Shown here: piece by piece, positions 50,260 to 59,439 of the stretch
How the letters are laid out: the number at the start of each line of letters is the position of its first letter
Numbering within the stretch: position 1 is the stretch's first letter
NCBI GenBank assembly: GCA_037957365.1
Contig: JARHVA010000002.1
Span: forward strand, 1,316,001 to 1,380,000
Origin: Torreya grandis
Taxonomy: Eukaryota; Streptophyta; Pinopsida; Cupressales; Taxaceae
Direction of reading: 5' to 3'
Length of the DNA stretch: 64,000 nt
The notes under the pieces: model-generated
The model's database searches: none
The model's input: only the letters and a program-made list of their open reading frames with translations
Told to the model about the DNA's origin: nothing
Position numbers and translations under genes: made by a program

Positions 50260-51307
50260 AGACAAGTTTTGGATAGGTATTATGAATGAAGAGTTAGAAC
50301 AAATATAAAATAATGAGACTTGGGAACTAGTTCCTAGGCTTAAAGACAAGAATGTCATTAGCACAAAATGGGTGTTTAGAAATAAGTTGAATGAAGATGA
50401 TGAAATCACTAGGAAAAAGGCTAGACTAGTATGCAAGGGGTATGTACATGTTGAAAGGGTATACTTTTAGGATACCTTTACTCTATTATCAAGATTGGAG
50501 GCTATTAGATTGTTTCTAGCATATGCAGGATTCAAGGTGTATCATATGGATGTCAAATATGCTTTTATAAATGGGAACTTGAAAGAGGAGGTGTACATAG
50601 AGCAACCTAAAGGTTTCTCATTATCAAGTAACAAGGACTATGTTTATAAATTGAAAAACTCTCTTTATGGTCTAAAGCAAGCTCTTAGAGTGTGGTATTG
50701 CAGATTGGATAGGTATTTATTAGACCAAAGATTTAAAAGAGGAGTTGTAGATAGTAATATGTATATAAAGATAGAAGATGATCATTAGTTGATAGTAGTT
50801 GTCTATGTTAATGACATCATATTTGGCAGAAATAATGATAATATGACTAAGGCCTTTGTATAGGTGATGAAGAAGGAGTTTAAGATGTCCATATTGGGAG
50901 AACTGTCATTATTTCTTGGGTTAAAAATCATTCAATCAAAAAAATGTATATTCATTTCACAATCCAAGTACATAAGAGAGATGTTGAAGAAATTTGAGAT
51001 GGAATATTGCAAGTTTGTTATCACACCTATTATCACAGGGTGTAAGTTAAGTAAGGAAGATTAGTCTCTAAAGGTCAATCATACATCATATAGGTTAATG
51101 ATTGGAAGTTTGTTATACACTAATTCCTCTAGACCTAACATTATGCAAGTAGTATGTCTTGTGGGAAGATTTCAATCACACCCAAAGGAAAATCATTTTC
51201 AAGCAATTAAAAATATACTTAGGTATCTCAAGGGGACTATGGAGTTTGGATTGTGGTATCCAAGGAATAAAGAGTTTGATTTAGTAACCTATATAGATGT
51301 AGATTGA
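50260..51307 (+). pseudogene. Reverse transcriptase of copia A, YVDD changed to YVND
   Basis: Clear blocks: 'TWELVPRLKDKNVISTKWVFRNKL' (about 50317), 'KARLVCKGY', 'VYHMDVKYAFINGNLKEEVYIEQPKGF' (about 50537-50617), 'YVYKLKNSLYGLKQALRVWY' and 'GELSLFLGLKI'. The catalytic YVDD reads YVND at 50804-50815 (GAT to AAT). Motif A Asp (HMDVK) is intact. Stops separate three open runs (50495-50788, 50864-51064, 51098-51307). It is the best preserved protein of element A. Confidence 0.88.
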
Positions 51308-51720
51308 GTAGGGAGTCTATATGATAGGAATAGAAATATTGGAAGAACCTTATACTTAGGAGAGTGCCTAGTACCATAGATAAGCAAGAAATAGCCACTA
51401 GTGGCATTATCTACTTGTGAGGCTAAATACATTACATCAGCTTCATGTTGCACTCAGGTCTTATGGATGAGATAGACCTTAAAAGATTACAAGGTTGAGT
51501 ATGATAGTCCTATCCCTATATATTATGATAATACAAGTGCCATAATAATTTCAAATAATCTTATCATGCATTCTATAAATAAGCACATTAGAATCAAGTA
51601 TCATTTTCTAAGAGAGTAGGTAAGTGAATAAAGTGTTAGATTTGAAAATGTTTCTAAAAAAGATCAGATTGTAGACATTTTAACCAAGCCACTTTCAAAA
51701 TAAACTTTTGAACATCTAAG
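51308..51720 (+). pseudogene. RNase H of copia A (broken)
   Basis: Blocks 'PLVALSTCEAKYITSASCCTQVLWM' (about 51389), 'IYYDNTSAIIISNN' (about 51518) and 'DQIVDILTKPLSK' (about 51664-51702) mark the copia RNase H and its tail. The Glu of CEAKY is kept, and several stops occur (for example TAG where Gln is usual in 'RE-V'). Confidence 0.8.
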
Positions 51721-52012
51721 ATAGGAATTAGGAGTAATTATTACCCCTGGTAGTCATTAAATAATCCAAGTGCTTAGGGGGAGCTAATCAGGTGGTTAAT
51801 TAGCTCCAATAGTAGGTGAGTAGTGTTGAGAAGGTATTCATGGGGATATGAGGATCATGTTTGTATGTTGCTTCATAAACTCATAATCATGTGCATTGAG
51901 TGTTTTGGTTACAAAAGGTGTGATCCAATAAGCTGCAGACATCTCTTTATCATTTATGTCAAAGGGGGAGAAAGTTAAAAATGAGGGAGTTATAGCCTAT
52001 TGAGATAAGTTT
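51721..52012 (+). other. 3' untranslated region of copia A, upstream part
   Basis: Non-coding stretch with purine runs TTAGGGGGAG (51774-51783) and AAAGGGGGAG (51961-51970). It resumes after element B at 61496 and leads to the A purine tract and 3' LTR. Confidence 0.6.
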
Positions 52013-52017
52013 CTATG
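52013..52017. repeat. Target-site duplication of B, left (CTATG)
   Basis: Identical to 61491-61495 and directly before the TG of the B 5' LTR. Confidence 0.9.
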
Positions 52018-52085
52018 TGTTGAGTTGTGGAGCTAAAAGATTCACTAATGAGCTCATGTGGAGGTTGCTAGACTTACACAGTAAT

Positions 52086-52228
52086 TGACATCAATCAGAA
52101 CCAACCGATATCGATTAGGGTCAACTGGCATCGGTCATCTTCAGGTAGAACCAACCGACATCGGTTAGGGGTCGATCGGCATCGGTTAGGGGTCGACCAG
52201 CATCGATAATCTTCAGACTGACACCGAC
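52086..52228 (+). repeat. Palindromic ACCGACATCGGT-type array, B 5' LTR
   Basis: About six degenerate copies about 25 bp apart. The exact form ACCGACATCGGT is at 52154-52165 and ACCGATATCGAT at 52104-52115. The counterpart in the 3' LTR is 60891-61026. ACCGAC equals the core of plant DRE/CRT sites bound by DREB/CBF factors (established for that core); use here is inference. Confidence 0.85.
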
Positions 52229-52334
52229 TTCTGTGCATTTCCAGAATTCTATTTTTAGGAGAATAGTTAGTTTGCATGTAAAGACTAAAATTAGTCTTGA
52301 GTCTATTTTTTTAATTATTGTTTGCTTTCAATTC

Positions 52335-52341
52335 TATTTAA
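52335..52341 (+). promoter_or_regulatory. Candidate TATA box, B 5' LTR
   Basis: TATTTAA followed by AGAGACCCATGGGG; the copy at 61133-61139 is identical. Position mid-LTR fits the U3/R boundary. Confidence 0.5.
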
Positions 52342-52638
52342 GAGACCCATGGGGTAGTATTATAATTGAAAAGGGGAACAACTCAGTAATTGAGTTGATT
52401 GTAATTGAGAGAGAGAGAGAGAACTCTTGAAGGAGAATTACTGTACATCTGAGAGGTGTGAAGAGAGAGAGATTTCTTCATTATATTTCCTTCTGGAAGA
52501 GTTTAATACAAGATTGGTTGTTTCTCATATCTCCTATTATTTGTTGTTTTTGATTTCTAGTTACTTATTACTTATGGTTTCAATTCTATGTTTAGTTGCT
52601 TATACAAAAGTAATCAATTGTACTCTAAGATCCTAACA

Positions 52639-52707
52639 AGTGGTATCAGAGCTCTAAACACTAACAAGTGATATCAGAGCTCTAGACACTAAAAAGTGGT
52701 ATCAGAG
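52639..52707 (+). promoter_or_regulatory. Triplicated primer-binding site at B LTR edge
   Basis: Three tRNA-Met-type sites start at 52641 (TGGTATCAGAGC), 52669 (TGATATCAGAGC) and 52697 (TGGTATCAGAGT). The first two lie in 28-bp repeat units that are also present in the 3' LTR, so they belong to the LTR; the third is the functional-position site after the LTR end. Each is preceded by a C(T)AACA-like end plus AG. Confidence 0.9.
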
Positions 52708-52772
52708 TGTGTTAGTGTTTGTTGATTATAGAATTCACTCACAGGGGTTTCTGATTGAGTGGGAGCAAAGCA

Positions 52773-53144
52773 ATGGCAAAAGAAAGTAAACTAAGAATGG
52801 AGAAATTCAATGGCAAGAATTATCAATTATGGAGGATGCAGATTGAAGATTATATGTATCAGAAGATCTATATTTACCGTTGGGTGGGGTTTTAAGGAAG
52901 CCCATAGATATGGAAGATGAAGAATGGAATGTTCTTGATAGAAAGGCTCTTGGATCTATAAGGTTGAGCCTGGCATCTACTATGATTTCCAACTTATCAC
53001 AGGCAAAGACAATGGTACAGTTAATGGATACTTTGGCAAATTTATATGAAAAACCCTCAGCTTTGAATAAGGTATATCTTATGAAGCAATTATTTAATTT
53101 GCAAATGCATGAAGGTGGATTTGTATCTAGTCATCTTAATAATT
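52773..53144 (+). pseudogene. gag of copia B, 5' part (broken)
   Basis: The ATG at 52773 opens 'MAKESKLRMEKFNGKNYQLWRMQIEDYMYQK', the usual copia gag start. A one-base loss near 52865 shifts the frame. It continues as 'LGGVLRKPIDMEDEEWNVLDRKALGSIRLSLA', then 'LMDTLANLYEKPSALNKVYLMKQLFNLQMHEGGFVSSHLN' (UBN2 gag family). It is cut at 53144 by element C and resumes at 57311. Confidence 0.85.
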
Positions 53145-54090
53145 TTTTAGGTTGTGGAGCTAAAATCTTCACCAGTATGCAAACAGGAGGAGTTACAGAG
53201 GTTGCAGAGGTTGCAGAGAGTTACAAAATGAGTTGCAGGGCAATCGACATCGGTCTGATCAATCGACATCAGTTAGATAGCAGTGAAAAATTAATCGACG
53301 TCGGTTACCATTCAACCGACATTGGTCAGGGAGGAGCCAACGTCGACAGTCTGTGTGCATGAACATGCAGTTTGCATGTTGATTCTAGAGAGTCTATTTT
53401 TGGACTGTTAGTTTGCATGTTAAAGGCTAGTTATAGTCTTGAGTTGCGTGTCTAATTATTGTAATTAAGATAGTCTAATTATTGTAAGCATGAGATCTAT
53501 ATATAGACTCATGGGTTGTATTGTAAACTAGTGCTAGAGAGTAAGAGAGCAAATAAGATCCTTCAGAGAGAGGAGAGTAATGGTGTGTTCCTCCTAGTGC
53601 CATAGTACCAAGTGTGGGTGCTGGTTTGGAGAATCAGAAGGTTTATTCATGTTTGTATGATCTTGGTCAGCAGGTGTGCATGGATTCTTTTGGAGATCTA
53701 CAATGGTGAGTAAGGTATGGTGATTTATAGGTAGCAGTAGAGAGCAGGAGATCTACTTGGAGTACGGTTGTGTACTTGGTGTACTAGCAGCATGTTACTG
53801 ACTGGTGGAGGTGAACATCAATTCTGTATTGGAGTTGATTATTGGGACCGAGAGAGAGAGAGAGGAAAGAAGGTCTTGAGGTGTGGTGAGCCTTTGAGGT
53901 GGAAGAAGAAGTGGCATCTTCTTTATTGTATTTTCTTTTGAGTGATTATTAATACAATTGTGTATTGTCTCTCATATTCCTCTGTTGTTTCATATTTCTA
54001 GTTACTTATCATTCTGGTTAAATTTTGTGTTTAGTTGCTAATACAAGAAGTAATCATATGTGCTCTAATTGGTGGAGCAAGATCCTAATA
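53145..54090 (+). repeat. 5' LTR of element C (946 bp)
   Basis: Contains the palindromic motif array (about 53243-53348), a TATATATA box (53498-53505) and a GA run near 53851. Its first 30 bp resemble the B LTR (GGTTGTGGAGCTAAAA), showing that B and C are related subfamilies. Confidence 0.88.
53498..53505 (+). promoter_or_regulatory. Candidate TATA box, C 5' LTR
   Basis: TATATATA, followed by GACTCATGGG; the copy in the 3' LTR is at 56720-56727. Confidence 0.55.
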
Positions 54091-54300
54091 GGTGGTATCA
54101 GAGCTTTTGGTTGGGTTACTAACAGGTGGTATCAGAGCCTAGTTGTAGGTTCTTGAGCTTGATACCAATAAGTGGTATCAGAGCTTTTGGTTGGGTTACT
54201 AACAGGTGGTATCAGAGCCTGGTTGTAGGTTCTTGAGCTTGATACCAACAAGTGGTATCAGAGCTTTTGGTTGGGTTGACTAACAGGTGGTTTCAGATCT
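54091..54300 (+). repeat. Six-copy primer-binding-site array, 80-bp period
   Basis: TGGTATCAGAGC occurs at 54093, 54127, 54173, 54207 and 54253, and TGGTTTCAGATC at 54288. Steps alternate 34 and 46 bp, so the unit is 80 bp with two sites, repeated two and a half times. Each site is preceded by an LTR-end-like CTAAYA or CCAAYA. In C the array lies outside the LTRs: the 3' LTR ends at 57310 without it. Confidence 0.92.
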
Positions 54301-54360
54301 GGTAGTGTTTTTTGATTACAAGTCACTCTCAGGGGTTTCAGATTGAGTGGGAGTATAACA

Positions 54361-55100
54361 ATGGCAGAAGAAAGTAAGCTACAAATGGAGAAATTGAATA
54401 GCATGAATGGTCTGATTGATGGAAAGAAAGAGAAAGTAAAAGGAGATTGTTGGTTGGTAGAAGATTAGCATGTAGAAGCAGATGTTATAGGTGTTGTTGC
54501 ACAAGTTACTCTGGATAAAGTAGAATCTTTGTTTACAGATTCTTTTGCCTCTTTCCATGCAGCCCAAAATAAAGCATTTTTTCATAGGTATGTCCTTGGA
54601 GACTTTGGAGAGATTTATTTAGGGGTTGGTGAGCCTTGTCAAATTATTGACGAAGGGGAAGTGAAGCTGAAATTGTAGACAGATAACACACAGGTGTTGA
54701 AAGAGGTCATTCAGGTACCAGCCTTGGAGATGGGTCTAATTTATTTTAAAAAGTTGGGTGATGGGAGATGCACTGTAACTCTCACAGTAGATGCACTTGA
54801 ATTAGATGTTGGTAAGAAAGTAGGTATCCTTTATCTATCTACTTATATTATTAATTCACCTTCTATTGCAGAGATGTGGCTTTATAGGCTTGGTCACATA
54901 TGTAGGAGGGGAATGCATGTTCTTAAGCAGAACACAGATGTTTTTGACAAACTTAAGAACTGGAAAGCCTTGGTGTTCATGGAGGAGATGACAGATAGAG
55001 ATCAGTTGAGGGGACTGAATTATTCTGAGCAGGGCTGTGTTGATTTGAACAGGGTTTTGATCCATGGAGAGCTCACAGATAAAAAGTTATCACTCACAGG
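54361..55100 (+). pseudogene. Fused gag/protease/pre-integrase remnant of element C
   Basis: 'MAEESKLQMEKLNS' (gag start) runs into 'KEKVKGDCWL', the end of the zinc knuckle, so the gag core is deleted. Next come a protease remnant 'DSFASFHAAQNKAFF' (about 54537; the Gly of the DSG motif is Phe), 'YLGVGEPCQI', and 'LGDGRCTVTLTVDA' to 'LYLSTYII' and 'WLYRLGHICRRGMHVLK' (54694-54930). A jump follows from 'KNWKALVFMEEM' to 'DQLRGLNYSEQG', which skips the integrase core. The open run 54694-55179 is therefore a deletion product. Confidence 0.75.
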
Positions 55101-55110
55101 TCAACACAGG

Positions 55111-55285
55111 TACCGACATCGGTCAGATAGCAACCGACGTCGGCAACAGGAAGACCGACGTCAGTCAAGAAGGAACTGACATCGATAGAAGGGATACCAG
55201 TGTCAGCCAGGGAAATGACGTCGACAGTCAGGGTCAGTGCAGGGAACCGACATCGATCAGATGCAGACTGGGAGATGGCCGAGAT
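55111..55285 (+). repeat. Palindromic motif array inside pol of element C
   Basis: ACCGACATCGGT at 55112-55123 and ACCGACGTCGGC at 55133-55144, with further degenerate copies to 55285. It lies between the integrase C-terminal region and RT, the same place as in B. Confidence 0.85.
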
Positions 55286-55289
55286 CAGT

Positions 55290-56366
55290 CACTGGAATGG
55301 ATGGTGGGCAGACAGCAAGCTGTCAATAAGTCTCAAACGCTCATACGGAGGTCAGAAAGGGTAAGTGAACCTCATATTCATGGTTCACCTTCTTTATATT
55401 GCTTATTGATGGTCAAGAACTAGGAAGACGTGAAGAGGTAATGCACGTAGAATCCAAAAATAGTGGGAGCTTGGCATGGATGAGGAGTGTGAGTCCTTGG
55501 AGAAGAACCAAACAAGAGTTTGTTAGTGGAGTTGTCAGCTGGAAGGAAGCGCTAAGAGATGGATGGATTCCCAAGTTAAAGAAGAGAGTGGATGGACACG
55601 TGAGATGGAAGGCCAAGGTATATGGTCTTGAGGAAGCTACAGGACAGTGGTATAGGGCTGACAGGTGGTACTAGGTGGATGACAAAGCAGAGCTTTTGTC
55701 AATGTTAGTATAACCATTGTGTTTATCTTACTAGATGGATGATGGTCACAACATTATCTTGTTACTGTATGTGGAGGATGAGCTTGGAGCAAGTTCAGAC
55801 ATACAGGGTTTTGCTGAGCTAAGGGTAAGGTTAATTCAGAGATATGTCATGAAGAATTTGGAGCAGCAAAATTCTTTGGCATAAGAGACATGGAAGATCA
55901 CAGGTTGATCTCCAGTGGGAGCTGATGTGAAGACAGTGTTGGCGGGGTTCAAGATGCAGGATGCAGAATCGGTAAGCACACCAAGGGCTTGACAGTTCAA
56001 GCTTAGCTTAGAATAGGGTTCAAAATCACATGAGGTCTAGTGTAGACCTGAGTTTTCCCAATCAGTGGGAGTTATCAGAAAGTATGGAGCCAATTCGGGG
56101 AAGGAGTACTGGAGGGCAGTTCAGTGGATTCTCAAGTATCTGAGAGGGATCAGTACTAGGGATTCTTGTTATGTAGGGTCAAGGTCTTCACTACATGGGT
56201 TGTAGGTTCGGATGTGGCAGGTTACTTGGATGATAGGTGTAGCATCACAGGTTGTGTGGTGGGTGGTCTTCAAGATTGATCTTGAAGAGAGATACAAGCC
56301 AGGGAATAATTTAAATGGTGTACAGGTACAGGTACAGGTGTAGCTGTTTATCTCTAAGTGGGAGAT
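55290..56366 (+). pseudogene. Shortened RT and RNase H remnant of element C
   Basis: 'VNKSQTLIRRSERVSEPHIHGSPSLYCLL' (about 55318) is the linker before RT. 'RWKAKVYGLEEATGQWY' (about 55600) joins the start of RT directly to the LYGLKQAPRQWY block, skipping motif A. The catalytic box reads YVED (55768-55779; family YVDD). RNase H traces follow around 56200-56280. A purine tract AAGTGGGAGAT (56356-56366) precedes the 3' LTR. Confidence 0.7.
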
Positions 56367-57310
56367 TGCTAGGTTATGGAGCTAAAATCTTCACCAGGAT
56401 GCAAATAGGAGGAGTTACGGAGGTTGCGGAGGTTGTAAAGAGTTGCAGAATGAGTTGCAGGGTAACCAACATTGGTCTGATCAACTGACGTTGGTTAGAT
56501 AGCAGTGAAGAAGCAACTGATGTTGGTTACCAATTGGCTGACATCAGTCAGGGAGGAGCTGACGTCGACAGCCTGTGTGCGTGAACATGCAGTTTACATA
56601 TTGATTCTGGAGAGTCTATTTTTGGACTGTTAGTTTGCATGTTAAAGGCTAGTTTTAGTCTTGAGTTGCGTGTCTAATTATTGTAATTAAGATAGTCTAA
56701 TTATTGTAAGCATGAGATCTATATATAGACTCATGGGCTATATTGTAAACTAGTGCTAGAGAGTAAGAGAGAAAATAAGCTCCTTCAAAGAGAGGAGAGC
56801 AATGGTGTGTTCCTCTTAGTGCCACAGTACCAAGTGTGGGTGCTGGTTTGGAGAATCAGAAGGGTTCTTCATATTTGTATGATCTTGGTCAGCAGGTGTG
56901 CATGGCTTCTTTTAGAGATCTACAATGGTGAGTAAGGTCTGGTGATTTACAGGTAGCATCAGAGAGCGAGAGATCTACTTGGAGTACGGTTGTGTACTTG
57001 GTGTACTGGTAGTGTGTTACTGACTGGTGGAGGTGAACATCAATTCTGTATTAGAGTTGATTGTTGGGACTGAGACAGAGAGAGGGAAGAAGGTCTTGAG
57101 GTGTGGCGAGCCTTTGAGGTGGAAGAAGAAGTGGCATCTTCTTTATTGTATTTTCTTTTGAGTGATTATTAATACAATTGTGTATTGTCTCTCATATTCC
57201 TATGTTGTTTCATATTTCTAGTTACTTATCATTCTAGTTAAATTTCATGTTTAGTTGCTAATACAAGAAGTAATCATATGTGCTCTAATTGGTGGAGCAA
57301 GATCCTGACA
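56367..57310 (+). repeat. 3' LTR of element C (944 bp)
   Basis: Starts TGCTAGG and ends GATCCTGACA. It carries the palindromic array (56463-56570) and the TATATATA box. It differs from the 5' LTR by scattered substitutions, by eye about 5%. Confidence 0.88.
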
Positions 57311-57720
57311 TGAATTCCATGCAATAGTAAATCAGTTAAGTTCAATCAAAATAGTTTTTGATGATGAAATTAAGGCTAACTTAATCTTATGCTCTTTACC
57401 TAAAAGTTGGCATAGTTTGGTAATGGCAGTTAGTAATAATGCATCTGCTTCAAATATCTTGAAAGTTGATGATGTTGTTAGTGTAATCTTGAATAAAGAA
57501 ATTCACTAGAAAAGCACAAGGGAAACATCAGGTAATGCTTTAAGTGTTGAAAGTAAGATAAGGAAAAGAGAGAAGGGCAAGCAAGGAAAATCAAGGTCAA
57601 AGATGGGAAGTAGATCCAAATCCAGAAATGGAATAATAACCTACTAGAATTGTGAAAAGAAAGGGCATGCAAAGAAAGATTGTTGGTTGAAGGATAACAA
57701 AGAAAATCAGCATGAAGGTA
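57311..57720 (+). pseudogene. gag of copia B, 3' part with zinc knuckle (broken)
   Basis: Continues gag after C: '[43 protein letters not shown]'. A stop follows at about 57508 ('NKEIH'), then a Lys/Arg-rich stretch. The knuckle at about 57644-57681 reads Y-stop-N-C-EKKGHAKKDC: the first Cys is Tyr and a stop lies inside. Confidence 0.82.
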
Positions 57721-57944
57721 ATAAAGAAGCAAAAGTTTTAGGTATTGTTGCACAGGATGCTCTTACACTTTCTTTGGATAATAAAGTAGAATCATGGGTT
57801 TTAGATTTTGGTGCCTCTTTCCATGCAACCCCAAATAGAGAATTTTTCAATGATTATGTCCATGGAGATTTTGGAAAAGTTTATTTAGGGAATGATAAGC
57901 CTTGTAAAATTGTTGGCAAAGGAAAAGTGCAGCTAAAATTATAG
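57687..57944 (+). pseudogene. Protease region of copia B
   Basis: Open for 85 codons. 'WVLDFGASFHATPNREFF' is the copia protease site, with DSG changed to DFG (the catalytic Asp kept, Ser lost). 'YLGNDKPCKIVGKGKV' follows. It ends at a stop where the pol frame should continue into 'NTWVLKAVMHVP'. Confidence 0.82.
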
Positions 57945-59217
57945 AATGGCAACACATGGGTGTTGAAGGCTGTCATGCATGTACCCATCCTAAAGAGAAA
58001 TCTGATTTCTGCAGGAAAGTTGGGTGATGAGGGTTGCACAGTAACTCTCACAGCTGAATCTTGGAAAGTTTCCAAGGGTGCACTTGTATTAGCAAGAGGT
58101 AAGAGAGTAGGTACACTTTATCTATCTACTTGTATTACTGATTATTCTCCTTCTATTTTATCTACTTCAGATGTAGATGCAAAGTTGTGGCACTGTAGGC
58201 TTGGTCACATGAGTGAGAAGGGAATGAATGTTCTTAAGTTAAAAGGTAAGCTTTCAGATTTGAAAAAAATAGATCTAGATTTTTGTGAGCATTGTATTTT
58301 TGGGAAATAGAAGAAAGTGAGGTTTCTCAAAATTGGGTCAATAAAGAAGAAGCACAAGTTGGAACTTGTTCACACAGATGTGTGGGGACCAGCTCAGGTA
58401 GCTTCTATTGAAGGATCATAGTATTATATTTCTTTCATTGATGATGCACAAGAAATGTATGGATTTGTTGCATAAAGAGGAAATCTGATGTTTTTGACAC
58501 ATTTAAGAAATATAAAGCTTTGGTTGAGAATGAAACAGGTTTGAGATTGAAGTCCCTTAGATATGACAATGGTGGTGAGTACTGCAGCAATAAATTCAAT
58601 AGTTACTATTCTTGAGTGGAATACACAGGAAAAGGATGGTTCCAAGGACACTTCAGCAAAATGGAGTTGCTAAAAGGATGAATAGAACAATAATGGAGTG
58701 TGCACAGAGTATGAGGTTGCATGCTGGTTTGCCCTTACAATTTTGGGCAAAAGCTGTAGATACTATAGTTTACTTGATTAATAAAGGACCTTCTACTGCA
58801 CTGGATGGTGGAATTATAGAAGAGGCTTGGACAGGTAAAAAGGTAGATCTTTCATTTCTCAGAGTTTTTGGTTTTGAAGCTTTTGTGCACATTCATAAAG
58901 AAAATAGAAAGAAGTTGGATGCTAAATCTATGCGGTGCACTTTCATTGGTTGTGGTTTTGGAGATTTCAGATTCCAGTTGTGGAATTTAAAAACTAACAA
59001 AATTATTAGAATATTTGATGTAGTTTTCAATGAGAAGGTGATGTACAGTGATCAGCTCAAGAGGCTAAATAATTTTGAGCAGGGCAATCTTGATTTGGAA
59101 GAGGTTATGATCCAAAATGAGCTCGTGGGTAAAAATCATCACTCACAAAAAAACATAGAGACTGACATCGGTCAGGTGGAAACCGACATCAGTCAGGTGG
59201 AAATCAGTGTTATTTAG
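57945..59217 (+). pseudogene. Integrase of copia B (broken)
   Basis: Open run 57960-58310 covers 'MHVPILKRNLISAGKLGDEGC' and 'LWHCRLGHMSEKGMNVL' (GAG-pre-integrase) to the zinc segment 'CEHCIFGK'. 'LELVHTDVWGPAQVAS' (about 58350) has the first Asp, and 'LRYDNGGEYCSNKF' (about 58555) the second, in shifted frames. Open run 58612-59217 has 'TLQQNGVAKRMNRTIMECA', where the catalytic Glu (family VAERMNRT) is Lys at 58672-58674. It continues through 'LRVFGFEAFVHIHKENRKKLDAKS' to the palindromic-motif stretch ('TDIGQVETDISQVE'). Confidence 0.85.
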
Positions 59218-59275
59218 GTGGAATCGACATCGGTTGGATACAGACCGACATCGATTAGATGACCGAGATTGGTCA
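59161..59275 (+). repeat. Palindromic motif array inside pol of copia B
   Basis: ACTGACATCGGT (59161-59172), ACCGACATCAGT (59182-59193) and further copies. It is read as 'TDIGQVETDISQVE' in frame, so the repeat extends the integrase-RT linker. Confidence 0.85.
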
Positions 59276-59439
59276 CTATCAAAGGGAAATTTGGGTGGAC
59301 AGCAAGCTGTAAATGAGTCTCAAACGCCCATAAAGAGGTCTGAAAGGGTAAGTAAACCTCCAATTCATTATTCCCCTTCTTTATACTACTTGTTGCTCAC
59401 TGATGGTGGAGAACTAGAAAGTTTTGATGAGGCAATGTA

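Larger units (their letters stand above)
52018..52694 (+). repeat. 5' LTR of copia B (677 bp)
   Basis: Starts TGTTGAGTTG. It contains the palindromic ACCGACATCGGT-type array (52086-52228), a TATTTAA candidate TATA box (52335-52341), a GA run (52407-52422) and, at its 3' end, two 28-bp units each holding a primer-binding-site copy (52639-52666, 52667-52694). The end is mutated to AAAA, where the 3' LTR ends AACA. Confidence 0.9.
53145..57310 (+). mobile_element. Element C: short, deleted copia element inside B gag
   Basis: LTRs 53145-54090 (946 bp) and 56367-57310 (944 bp) flank only 2276 bp of internal DNA. The flanks TAATT (53140-53144) and TGAAT (57311-57315) are a decayed target duplication. 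Removing C and one copy rejoins gag of B in frame ('SHLN' to '[12 protein letters not shown]'). The inside is a relative of B with most of gag, the integrase core and the RT N-terminal half missing. The start TG is mutated to TT in the 5' LTR. Confidence 0.88.

Noticed and set aside
52880..53362. 160-residue open frame as a single gene
   Set aside because: Its first part is gag of B and its last part is the LTR of C; it spans an insertion boundary.
54091..54300. Regular repeats resembling a CRISPR array or clustered tRNA genes
   Set aside because: The repeated core TGGTATCAGAGC is the copia primer-binding site; there are no full tRNA folds, and spacers are themselves repeated.
55064..55674. 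Overlapping open frames as possible host genes
   Set aside because: They are the palindromic repeat and the deleted pol of element C, alignable with B.
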